Below are positions 13,206 through 23,410 of a stretch of DNA of 64,000 bases, piece after piece (position 1 is the stretch's first letter; each line of letters starts with the position of its first letter). Under the pieces are notes generated by a model that saw only the letters and a list, made by a program, of their open reading frames with translations, searched no databases and was not told where the DNA came from. Source of the DNA: Eurosta solidaginis (lineage: Eukaryota > Arthropoda > Insecta > Diptera > Tephritidae); NCBI RefSeq assembly GCF_040869045.1, contig NC_090319.1, forward strand, positions 235,283,832-235,347,831, read 5' to 3'. The position numbers and the translations under genes were made by a program.

Positions 13206-13367
13206 CCTATCAGGTTATCAGCTCATTTAGTCCTTTTTTTTTACTCAATTACAAAAATAAAATGCATTAGACAGAAAACAAAATTTTAAACAGATAATAA
13301 GCAGGCTAACGCGAATAGCCCATATATTAAAATTTTCCTTGCGGACGGGGCCGCAGGTAAAGGCTAG
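13206..13367 (+). mobile_element. Helitron-like 3' terminal block, copy 3
   Basis: Same block, with one change in the hairpin (ccgcag for ccgcgg), ending CTAG|T. Confidence 0.5.
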
Positions 13368-14038
13368 TTATATTATAAATGGCAAAGTTTGGATGTTTGT
13401 ATGTTTGGATGTTTGTCCAGACGTTTGTCTTTGTAAATCAATCACGCAAGAACGGCTGGACCGATTTGGATGAAATTTTGCACACATATAGCCAATAGTC
13501 TAGAAGGATCTACTAGCTATATATTTTTCAAAAGGGGCGTGCTCCCCGCCCCCTAGGAACAGTTATAATTTAATTATTATATTTTTTCGTCTTTGCGACT
13601 GAATTACGCCAGAATGGCTACACGGATTTTGATGAAATTTGGGACACAGACAATGGTCTACTAGCGAAATTTTTTTCGAACATGGAAAAAGGGGTGGGAG
13701 TCCCACGACCCCTTCGAGCAATTACTTTTTAATAATTTTTACACATTACAACTTTACGTATATTGGCCTTCACCAATATCACAGACTCAAGGGGTCTAAT
13801 AAATCGAGGGCTTACAAAGTAAGCAGTGACACCCTCCTCCCCCCTCACCTTTATCTACCCCTCTGGTGTAAAATCTATAAATTGTTATAACTCAATATAA
13901 ATTTTCTACCAAAATCAATAGTTTTTGGTATCTGGCACATACAGATCGAGAGCTAGACAATTTTGGAGGAACGATCAGTGGTCCTCTCCTTCTAGTCCCG
14001 CCATCCGCCCTCCTTCAATTGTTTTTATAAGCACGCTT
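13206..14038 (+). repeat. Macro-unit tail 3
   Basis: Tail of 833 bp, nearly collinear with tail 2. It contains the Helitron-like block (CTAG at 13364-13367), the two diverged segments and the AT-rich end, and runs directly into leader 3 at 14039. Confidence 0.82.
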
Positions 14039-14160
14039 TTATTAGCTTTACCTGTATGTTTCTATGTAACTTTTCACTCGCTCCAATGCGCCTGCTGCCT
14101 TATTAACATAGTTTTATAATTAGCTTCACCTTATTTGTAATCCCGTAAGGGTCATATCGA
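14039..14160 (+). repeat. Leader of macro-unit 3
   Basis: Third copy of the leader, ending at 'gagacccttccgggat', where core D starts. Confidence 0.8.
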
Positions 14161-17100
14161 GACCCTTCCGGGATCATTTCTGGATGGTTTTCGGGATCCG
14201 TCCGGGATCCCGCCTGGGTAATTTCGGGACTTTTTCGGGACTATTTCGGGAAAATTAGGGGTATCTTCCGGCATCATTTCTGGATGGTTTTCGGGGTCCG
14301 TCCGGGATCCTGTCGGTGTCATTTTGGGACTTTTGCGGGATCATTTGGGGTCTCTTCCGGCATCATTTCTGGACGGTTTTCGGGATCCGTCCGGGATCCT
14401 GTCGGGGTCATTTTGGGACTTTTGCGGGATCATTTGGGGTCTCTTCCGGCATCATTTCTGGATGGTTTACGAGATCCGTCCGAGACCCTGTCGCGGTGAT
14501 TTTGGGACTTTTGCGGGATCATTTGGGGTCTCTTCCGGCATCATTTCTGGATGGTTTTCGGGGTCCGTCCATGATCCTGTCGGGGTCATTTTGGGACTTT
14601 TGCGGGATCATTTGGGGTCTCTTCCGGCATCATTTCTGGACGGTTTTCGGGATCCGTCCGGGATCCTGTCGGGGTCATTTTGGGACTTTTGCGGGATCAT
14701 TTGGGGTCTCTTCCGGCATCATTTCTGGATGGTTTACGAGATCCGTCCGAGACCCTGTCGCGGTGATTTTGGGACTTTTGCGGGATCATTTGGGGTCTCT
14801 TCCGGCATCATTTCTGGATGGTTTTCGGGGTCCGTCCATGATCCTGTCGGGGTCATTTTGGGACTTTTGCGGGATCATTTGGGGTCTCTTCCGGCATCAT
14901 TTCTGGACGGTTTTCGGGATCCGTCCGGGATCCTGTCGGGGTCATTTTGGGACTTTTGTGGGATCATTTGGAGTCACTTCCGGCATCATTTCTAGATGGT
15001 TTTCGGGATCCCGTCGATGTCATTTCGGGACTATTTCGGCATCATTTTGGTTACCTACCGGTATCAATTCTAGATGGTTTTCGGTATCCGTACCGACCCC
15101 ATATGGTCTCTTCCGGCATCATTTCTGGATGGTTTACGGGATCCGTCCGGGATCCTGTCGGGGTCATTTTGGGTTCTCTTCCGGCATCATTTCAGGATGG
15201 TTTAAGGGATCCGTCCGGGATCCTGTCGGGGTCATTTTGGGACTTTTGCGGGATCATTTGTGGTCTCTCCAGGCATCATTTCTGGATGGCTTTCGGGATC
15301 CGTCCGGGATCCTGTCGGGGTCATTTTGGGACTTTTGAGGGATCATTTGGGGTCTCTTCCGGCATCATTTCTGGATGGTTTACGGGATCCGTCCGGGATC
15401 CTGTCGGGGTCATTTTGGGACTTTTGCGGGATCATTTGGGGTCTCTTCCGGCATCATTTCTGGATGGTTTACGAGATCCGTCCGAGACCCTGTCGCGGTG
15501 ATTTTGGGACTTTTGCGGGATCATTTGGGGTCTCTTCCGGCATCATTTCTGGATGGTTTTCAGGGTCCGTCCGGGATCCTGTCGGGGTCATTTTGGGACT
15601 TTTGTGGGATCATTTGGAGTCTCTCCAGGCATCATTTCTGGATGGCTTTCGGGATCGGTCCGGGATCCTGTCGGGGTCATTTTGGGACTTTTGAGGGATC
15701 ATTTGGGGTCTCTTCCGGCATCATTTCTGGATGGTTTACGGGATCCGTCCGGGATCCTGTCGGGGTCATTTTGGGACTTTTGCGGGATCATTTGGGGTCT
15801 CTTCCGGCATCATTTCTGGATGGTTTACGAGATCCGTCCGAGACCCTGTCGCGGTGATTTTGGGACTTTTGCGGGATCATTTGGGGTCTCTTCCGGCATC
15901 ATTTCTGGACGGTTTTCGGGATCCGTCCGGGATCCTGTCGGGGTCATTTTGGGACTTTTGTGGGATCATTTGGAGTCACTTCCGGCATCATTTCTAGATG
16001 GTTTTCGGGATCTCGTCGATGTCATTTCGGGACTATTTCGGCATCATTTTGGTTACCTACCGGTATCAATTCTAGATGGTTTTCGGTATCCGTACTGGAT
16101 CCCGTCGGGGTAATTTCGGTACTATTCCGGAATCATTTGGGTACCTAACGGCATGATTTCTGGATGATTTTCGGGATCCGCACGGGATCCCGTCGGGGTC
16201 ATTTCGGGACTATTTCGGGATCATTTGGGGTACCTAGGTGGATGATTTTCGGGATTCGTCCGGGATCCAGTCTGGATCGTTTCAGGACTTTTTCGGGATC
16301 ATTTGGGGTATCTTCCGGCAACATTTCTAGATGGTTTTCGGTATCCGTCCGGGATATCGTCAGGGTAATTTCGGGACTATTTGGGGATAACTTGGGAACC
16401 TTTCCGGCATCATTTCTGGATAGTTTCCGGGATCCTTCGGGGATCCCGTCAGGGTCATTTCGGAACCCCCGACTAATGCGGGATCATTTGGGGACCCTTT
16501 CGCCATCATTTCTGGATGGTTTTAGGGATCCGTCCGGGATACCGTCAGGGTAATTTCGGGACTATTTGGGGATAACTTGGGAACCTTTCCGGCATCATTT
16601 CTGGATAGTTTCCGGGATCCGTCGGGGATCCCGTCAGGGTCATTTCGGAACTATAAGGGGATCATTTCATTTTTCATCTTTCTTTAAGGGGATCATTTCA
16701 CCTTCCGGCATCATTTCTGTATACTTTTCGGGATCCGTCCGGGATCCCGACGGGGTCATTTCTGGCCTATTTCGGGATCATTTTGGGGTACCTACCGGCA
16801 TCATTTCTGGATGATCCGGGATCCGTCCGGGATCCCGTCGGGGGAATTTCGGGAATTTTTCGGGATCATTTGGGGTCCCTTCGGCATCATTTCTGGATCG
16901 TTTTCGGGATCCGTCCGGGATCCCGTCGGGTTTATTTTTTTACTTTTTCGGGAAAATGTCAGGGTAATTTCGAGACTGTTCTTGGATCATTTGGGGATCC
17001 TTCCGGAATAATTTCTGGATGGTTTTCGGGATCCCGTCGGGGTAATTTCGAGACTTTTTCACGACTATTTCGGGGTCAGTTGCCCTTAAAGATCATTTCT

Positions 17101-18285
17101 GGGTGGTTTTCGGCATCCGTCCGGGATCCCATCAGGGTTATTTCGCGCCTTTTTGGGACTATTTCTTGATCATTTTGGGACCCTTCCGGGATAATTTCTC
17201 TATGATTTGCGGGATCTGTTCGGGATCCCTTCGTAGTTTTTTCGCGACTTCATCTGGGATAAATTGCGGACCCTTCAGAAATCAATTCTGGATGGTTTTC
17301 GGTATCGGTCTGGGATCCCCTCAGGGTCATTTCGGGACTTTTTCGGGACTATTCCGGAATCATTTTGGGACCCCTCCGGCATAATTTCTAGGTGATTTTC
17401 GGCATCTGTCCGGGATCCCGACGGAGTTTTTTCGGGACTTTTTCCGGACTCTTTCTGGATTATTTGCGGACGTTTCAGAGCTCAATTCTGGATGATTTTC
17501 GGGATCTGTCCGGGATCCCGTCGGAGTTATTTCGGGGTAATTTTGGGACCCTTCCCGGATAATTTCTTCATGATTTTCGGGATGTGTCTGAGTATTTCGT
17601 GACTTTTTCGGGACTATTTCGGAATCATTTTGGGACCCCTCCGGGATAATTTTTGGGTGATTTCGCGATCTGTCCGGGATCCAGTCGGAGTTTTTTCGGG
17701 ACTTTTTCCGGACTATTTCGGGATCATTTGCGGAACCTTCAGAGATCAATTCTGGATGGTTTGGGGACTTTTCCGGGATCATTTGGGGATCCCTCCAGAG
17801 TCATTTCTGGATGGTTTTCGGGATCCCGTCAGGGTCATTTCGGGCCTTTTTCGTGACTACTATTTCGGAATCATTTTGGGACTCCTCCGGGATAATTTCT
17901 GGGTGATTTTCGGGATTTGTCCGGGATCCCGTCAGAGTTTTTTCGGGACATTTTCCGGACTATTTCGGGATCATTTGCGGATCGTTCAGGAATCAAATCT
18001 GGATCCCGTCAGAGTTTTTTCGGGACTTTTTCCGGACTATTTCGGGATCTTTTGCGGACCGTTCAGGAATCAAATCTGGATGGTTTTCGAAATCCGACCG
18101 GGATCCCGTCAGGGTCATTTCGGGACTTTTCGTAACTTCTTCGGGATTATTTTGGGACCCTTCCGGCATCATTTCTGGATAGTTTTCGGGATTTGTCCAG
18201 GATCCCGCCGGCATCATTTCGTGACTATTTTGGTGTCATTTAGGGACACTTCCGGGATCATTTTAGGTCTCTTCGAAACCGGTAA
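14161..18285 (+). repeat. Minisatellite core D with homogenised 89-bp arrays
   Basis: About 4.1 kb. From about 14292 to 16010 the monomers are exactly 89 bp and highly alike. Three variants alternate to make a 267-bp unit (14381-14647 and 14648-14914 look identical). A 356-bp (4 x 89) repeat follows around 15250-15850. A block near 14959 recurs near 15961. From 16100 the array becomes degenerate, and after about 17150 it is rich in 'ttttttcgggactttttccggac'. It ends without the tail found in the other units. Confidence 0.88.
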
Positions 18286-18450
18286 TTCAGCATACATGGC
18301 CGTGGATTTACGGCAAATTATTCGTAATTAAAATTCGGTATGTTTTATCTTTAATATCTAACACAGCTTTTTCGTTCTATTTTTAAATGAATCCTGTAAC
18401 GAACTGTTACAACTATAATTACAATGTTTGTAATATTTTAACCAACTAAA
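18286..18450. other. AT-rich spacer
   Basis: Short AT-rich sequence between the last minisatellite and the solo Helitron-like element. I see no gene or repeat signature in it. Confidence 0.5.
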
Positions 18451-18766
18451 TACCCGAAAAAGCAACACTGCTTTCATTTAAAAAATTCTTTTTGGTTTTA
18501 GCTAATTGTAATTTCACTCCTTTGTTCTATGAGTAGTAATTCTTTCACCCCTGTCATATCAATTAATTTAACTTAAAAACAAAATGTATTTTTTTTAACT
18601 CATGTAAGCGTGCCTATCAGCTCATTTAGTTCTTTTTTTTTACTGTATTAAAAAAAAATACATTGACAGAAACAATTTTTAAACAGACAACTTGATAAGC
18701 AGGCTAACGTGAATAGCACATATATTTTATTTTCTCCTTGCGGACGGGGCCGCGGGTAAAGGCTAG
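18451..18766 (+). mobile_element. Short non-autonomous Helitron-like element, copy 4
   Basis: A 316-bp element beginning tacccgaaaaagcaacact and ending with the GC hairpin and CTAG followed by T. It matches the inverse of 57990-58338 along its whole length, while the flanks differ, so these are the likely element ends. Its second half is the block found at the start of the macro-unit tails. No protein is encoded. Confidence 0.65.
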
Positions 18767-18874
18767 TAGGATAATAAAAACAGTGTTTTAAAAAGTTTAC
18801 ATTTTATTTTATCTTTTTTGATAGCAGATCTTACAAATTAATTACCAATTATTACGAAAGACTGCAAATTATGA

Positions 18875-19212
18875 TTATTTTTTTAATTTACTCAAGAATC
18901 AGTTTTTTATAATAAAACTCAGATTCATATATCCTGAACTATGCGGAATTCCGCCTTAAAAATTGACAATTCTTCATACTAGAGTTAAGTTTTTGAAAAT
19001 TTTACTTTAAGTGGGGGAGGAGGTATTCAATTAATACCGATTTTCCGCCACTTGTAGTAGTATTTTCAATAACTTATCTTTGATATCAGCAATTTCAGAG
19101 AAAGAGGGTGTTCGTTCAAATTTTTAAGGCGAAATTCAGCATAGTTCAGGATATATGACTCTTTTAGTTTTATTATGTAAAACGCATTATTGAGTAAAGC
19201 AAAAAAAAAATA
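18875..19212. repeat. Foldback element (about 90-bp inverted arms)
   Basis: The left arm about 18875-18965 is the inverse of about 19117-19212, sharing 'catatatcctgaactatgc' with 'aataaaact' outside it. A centre of about 150 bp separates the arms. Structure and size suit a MITE or foldback element. No coding sequence. Confidence 0.6.
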
Positions 19213-19513
19213 ATCATTATTTCTAGTACCTGATTCTTACAGAAAATAAATATTGTTAGGAATTCAGTCTTGTATTCGATATATCAATAAAATTGATAAC
19301 TCATTATTGAGTAAAACAAAAAAATTATCATTATTGTCCCTGATTGTTACAGCAAATAAAAATTGTTAGGAATTTAGTCTCGTATTCAGTATATAAATAA
19401 AATGAATAACTCATTCTTGAGTAAACCAAAAAAAATTATTACTGTCCCTGATTGTTACAGAAAATAAAAACTGTTACGAATTCAGTCTTGTACGCAGTAT
19501 ATCAATAAAATTT
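19185..19513 (+). repeat. Three tandem repeats of about 110-117 bp
   Basis: Three copies starting at about 19185, 19302 and 19412. Each begins 'cattattgagtaaa' and contains 'cctgattgttacag' and 'ttcagtcttgta'. The first copy overlaps the right arm of the foldback at 18875-19212, so the tandem array grew out of that arm. Confidence 0.7.
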
Positions 19514-19713
19514 AGTCTTGCAAACATACTTATTTAAACTAAACATTTTATAACATAACATTATGTTTGCTTTCTCTTAAAACATGAGGCCTTGTGGTAG
19601 CGGTTTTTTACGGCCTTCATTCCGTGTCGCAGCTAGTCTTTGCATCCCTTTTCCCAACTTGTGAGCAGCTTCTGAAATAAAAAAATGAAAAGTTTGTAAA
19701 CATAAAACAAGTA
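19514..19713. other. Unassigned sequence
   Basis: About 200 bp of mixed composition, including 'gaggccttgtggtagcgg'. No feature recognised. Confidence 0.3.
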
Positions 19714-20992
19714 AAGAAGGCTAACTTCGGGTGTAACCGAACATTACATACTCAGCTGAGAGCTTTGGAGACAAAATAAGGGAAAATCACCATTTAGCTA
19801 AATGAACCTAGGGTAACCCGGGAATGTGTTTGTATGACATGGGTATCAAATGGAAGGTATTAAAGAGTATTTTAAAAGGGAGTGGGCCATAGTTGTATAG
19901 GTGAACGCCATTTCGGCATATCGCTAGAAAGGTGGACCAGAAGTCACTCTAGAATATGTTTGTACGATATGGGTATCAAATGAAAGGTGTTAATGGGTAT
20001 TTTAAAAGGGAGTGGGCCTTATTTCTATAGGTGGACGCCTTTTCGAGATATCGCCATAAAGGTGGACCAGGGGTGACTCTAGAATGTGTTTGTACGATAT
20101 GGGTATCAAATTAAAGGTATTAATGAGGGCTTTAAAAGGAAGTTGGTTTTATAAGTGAAGGCGTTTTCGAGATATCGATGCAAATGTGGACCAGGCTGAC
20201 CCAGAACATCATCTGTCGGGTACCGCTAATTTATTTGTATATGTAATACAACGAACAGTATTCCGGCCAAGATTCCAGGGGCTTTTGATTTCGCCCTGTA
20301 GAACTTTTTCATTTTTTCTACTTAATGTGGTAGGTGTCACACCCATTTTACAAAGTTTTTTCTAATTTTATATTTTGCGTCAATAAACCAATCAAATCAC
20401 CATGTTTCATCTCTTTTTTCACATTTGGTACAGAATTATGGAATTTTTTTTTTATTTTTCGTAATTTTCGATATCGGAAAAGTGGGTGTGGTCATAGTCG
20501 GATTTCGCCCATTTTTTATACCAAGATAAAGTCAGTTCAGATAAGTACGTGAACTAAGTTTAGTAAAGATATATCGATTTTTGCTCAAGTTATAGTGTTA
20601 ACGGCCGAGAGGAAGAACAGACTGTTGACTGTGTATAAAAACTGGGCGTGGCTTCAACCGGTTTTGCTCATTTTCTCATAAAACAGTTATCGTCATAGAA
20701 TCTATGCCCCTACCAAATTTCACAAGGATTGGTAAATTTTTGTTCGACTTATGGCATTAAAAGTATTCTAGACGAATTAAATGAATAAGGGCGGAGCCAC
20801 GCCCATTTTGAAATTTTCTTTTATCTTAGTATTTTGTTGCACCATATCATTACTGGAGTTGAATGTTGACATAATTTACTTATATACTGTAAATGTATTA
20901 AACTTTTTGTTAAAATTTGACTTAAACAAATTTTTCTTTAAAGTGGGCGTGTTCGTTATCCGATTTTGCTAATTTTTATTCAGCACACATAT
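19714..20992 (+). mobile_element. Non-autonomous dipteran repeat with 130-bp internal array (partial)
   Basis: Starts 'ggctaacttcgggtgtaacc'. Monomers of about 130 bp with 'gtttgtacgatatgggtatc' begin at about 19829, 19959 and 20088. A region follows with several 'gtgggcgtgg' and 'ccacgcccattt' motifs. I recognise it from memory as a very abundant tephritid interspersed repeat. This copy stops at 'gtaataggagtaa' and lacks its 3' end. Related shorter copies lie at 29786-30575 and, more distantly and inverted, at 42190-42700. No protein is encoded. Confidence 0.7.
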
Positions 20993-21202
20993 AGTAATAG
21001 GAGTAATAAACGTATTTTAAAAAGTGAATTGTCAGCTCTTTAATAACTCGACTTACCCCCTTATTCTGCCATGGTTACGCTCTTATTTTCTTCTGGTAAC
21101 ATTACTATTTAGAAGCTTTTCCAGATAGACTACCTAAACATTGTAAAATTTCTTGTAACCTGGGTGGTCATTAAACTATAACCATGCCAGAGCAATGCTC
21201 AA
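20993..21202. other. Unassigned AT-rich sequence
   Basis: About 200 bp between a truncated repeat and a foldback element. No feature seen. Confidence 0.3.
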
Positions 21203-21354
21203 TTTTCAGTGCGTGTTTAAACTACATTTAAAGTTGACTAGAGTTCACCCTTGCCATTATGTTCATTTCCATAACATCATCTTAGGTTAAGCGGCAATAC
21301 TGCCAGGGTTAAACTCTAGTCAACCTTGACTGTAGTTTAAACTTGCACTGAAAA
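21203..21354. mobile_element. Foldback MITE (152 bp)
   Basis: Inverted arms of about 48 bp: 'ttttcagtgc..gtttaaactac..gttgactagagtt' at the left is matched by its inverse ending at 21354. The spacer is about 55 bp. No clear target duplication is visible. Confidence 0.6.
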
Positions 21355-21367
21355 ACTGTTCCTAAAG

Positions 21368-21512
21368 ACTGATTTACACGAGTCGATTTTTCTGGTAGAT
21401 TTTTGTCGTACCACTGTGTAAATAACAATTCGAATGATACAGAGCATGTATTGGATGGTTGAACGCAGTCGAACGACCAAAATCGAATAGAAAATCGACT
21501 CGTGTAAATCAG
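21368..21512. mobile_element. hAT-type MITE with target duplication
   Basis: A 145-bp element with terminal inverted repeats 'actgatttacacgagtcgat' (left) and the inverse at 21490-21512. It is flanked by a direct 'cctaaag' at 21361-21367 and 21513-21519 (7 bp; the eighth base differs). Length and duplication suit a hAT-derived MITE. It lies between and downstream of candidate exons, so it could be intronic. Confidence 0.65.
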
Positions 21513-21563
21513 CCTAAAGGGTGTTAATTTACTGATATTTTTACATTGTTTAAATATACTTAC

Positions 21564-21656
21564 CAAAAAGTACTTTCATTAGTTTTGCATATCGAGGTAT
21601 TGGCGTTTTCCCTTGTTTCCCATCCATATTATGTTGTAATATTATATCTTCACCCA
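21564..21656 (-). pseudogene. Candidate exon B (DUF4806-like reading)
   Basis: On the minus strand this short segment reads a motif around 'NMDGKQGKTPIPRY', ending with a canonical donor (gtaagt, intron from 21563). The motif resembles the end of the DUF4806 domain seen in insect proteins. A nearby AG acceptor exists, but its phase does not match exon A exactly. The link between the two is therefore inference, and the gene may be broken. No promoter or other exons were identified. Confidence 0.3.
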
Positions 21657-21724
21657 AATTTTATTAGACTTTTTATGTGCATATGTGGGCAGCAAAAATA
21701 AGCAGCAAAGATAATAAGTCTTAC

Positions 21725-21906
21725 CATCTGATTTTGATTTTCTGCACAAATGAATGACTCCAAGACGTACAGTTCTGGTTGTGTTTTTATGGGAAACATT
21801 GAGGCAAATTTCGGTACCGGGTACATGCTGTCGCTCAAAGTTCGTATTAAGATGGTTTGTTCTGCTAATATGCTTTTGATACTTTCCAAATTTAAGTTGT
21901 AGGTAT
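21725..21906 (-). CDS. Candidate spliced exon A (DUF4806-like, partial)
   Basis: A 182-nt minus-strand segment lies between a good acceptor (ttctttcgcag) and a canonical donor (gtaagac) and is open throughout in one phase. Its 60-residue reading has a helix 'ESIKSILAEQ' and then 'PKFASMFPIKTQPELYVLE', which resembles the entry to the DUF4806 domain. That domain has unknown function and is often in multi-copy insect genes. This could be a host exon, a domesticated gene or a transposon exon. I could not find the other exons with confidence. Confidence 0.4.
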
Positions 21907-21989
21907 CTGCGAAAGAAACATATTGTTCTTATAGAAAATAATAAATATAGAATATAATGGAAAAGTGAGGTTTTAACACCAATTGTCAT

Positions 21990-22452
21990 AAAATTAATGT
22001 TGTTTACATTAATTTCAGATTTAAGACCCTCTATTGCATAATTCTTTTCTACCGCATTTTTTTTTTAACTCTTTTATTTGACCACTCAGCTCCGATACTG
22101 TGTCTGCAATTTTTAAATTAATATATTTATGAATTAATATACATATATATATTAGGGTGGCCCATATTATATAGGCGACAAACTAAATCGGGTTTATAGA
22201 TCAGGGCACCCCCCAAATTTTTTGCTCTCGCCAAAACAAATATTCTGGGAAAGTTTCAATTTAATATTCTAACGGGAAGAGGGTGCTCAATGGCATACAA
22301 CATTAAGGAAAAAATGGAAAAATCTGCAATTTTGGTCATTTTTTTTAAATAAGTACAACTATGTAGGAAGTAATAAATTCATCTATTTTATAGAATAATG
22401 TTAATAAACAACGCAATCTTGTATAATAATAAAGTGGGATAAGAAAAATGGC
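21990..22452. other. AT-rich spacer with a 'gggtggccca' repeat
   Basis: Contains AT microsatellite-like sequence (about 22120-22160) and a segment from about 22150 starting 'attagggtggcccatatt', which looks like an interspersed repeat. No gene seen. Confidence 0.35.
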
Positions 22453-22869
22453 TTATTTCTCTGAAGTTGTCGACCCCAAGCTTTTACCAACTGCTCTCTT
22501 TGTCGCTTTTGTCGGAACCCACTTTCTATTAGCTTCTACCACTTATAGGAGCAACTGCTTCTCTTCTTCATAATTTGTTAGAAGATTATTGAAGTCTTCA
22601 AACAGTTTGACTACACGCTCAGCAATATCGTTAACAACTTTCAGTTTTCTTACGAATTGTTTCCCTCCAATGTAATGCTGATTGATGTTCCATGCATTTG
22701 GATCTGTGTTAAAAAACGTTGAATTACTTTCACGGTCACTATATTGTTCTACTCGTGACGAAGTATTGTCTATATCAATTTCGTTTTGTTCAACACTTTC
22801 ACTAAATTTTAGGTCTATTTCGCTCTTTTTTATTTTTATAAAACGTTTTAATTGTCTCTTGCTTAACAT
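22453..22869 (-). pseudogene. Broken conserved ORF of unknown family
   Basis: A minus-strand ATG at 22869 gives 108 codons, rich in lysine at the start and acidic in the middle, with a C-terminal helix 'VVNDIAERVVKLFEDFNNLL'. An in-frame TAA at 22543-22545 is followed by 29 more open codons beginning 'VVEANRKWVPTKATKR', to a stop at 22453. The helix plus this continuation resembles, from memory, the C-terminus of an uncharacterised arthropod protein family often found next to transposons. The early stop makes it a likely pseudogene. Function unknown. Confidence 0.45.
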
Positions 22870-22921
22870 TTTTATTTTATTTTAATAACTCACTTTTTTA
22901 TTTGATCGCTTGTAAAAGACG

Positions 22922-23410
22922 TGTTACACAGGGATAACAATTGCAGACTGAATAAAAAAATTGTAAACATGATTATTGTCGAATGGAAATTTGCACAGAA
23001 GGTAACGGGAGTTAGGAATTTTTTTCTATTTATCTACCTATTGCGCTTTTTTACATTACCCGTAATTGATTACAGAAGTGAATACAAATTAAGGTATTAT
23101 AAATATGCGCGTGTAACGTCTCTGTTTCTTTTATGTATTACCAGCAATGAGTATTTCAGAAAGGTGTTACAATTAGAATTAATTAAACAAGTTAATATTT
23201 TGTATTAGTATACTCACATTTGGTTTTCCCAACTGCACGTTTTCACGCCGTAACCAAAGAGATCAAAGAATGTACGAAAAGGAAGTAGTACGAGTAAGCA
23301 ATTTAAAAAAGGGTTACCTAATTGCGTTCAAACATACAGCGTTGCCGGATAAATTTGATGTGTGGTTGGAAAGACCAAGTGTGAGTTTAGACGTGGAGAT
23401 GCTTCCAACA
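22922..23410 (-). repeat. BEL/Pao 3' LTR (489 bp)
   Basis: In element sense it starts TGTTGGAAGC and ends ..GTGTAACA, the usual TGTT..AACA termini. The first 250 bp or so are repeated at 27962-28227 with several substitutions and a short indel, showing an old element. Confidence 0.8.

Noticed and set aside
14316..15338. 340-codon plus-strand frame with perfect 89-residue repeats
   Set aside because: It lies wholly in the 89-bp minisatellite. All three plus frames give similar open stretches, and no domain or start context is visible. Treated as a composition effect.
120..18285. CRISPR-like regular repeats
   Set aside because: Monomers abut one another with no unique spacers, and the DNA is eukaryotic.
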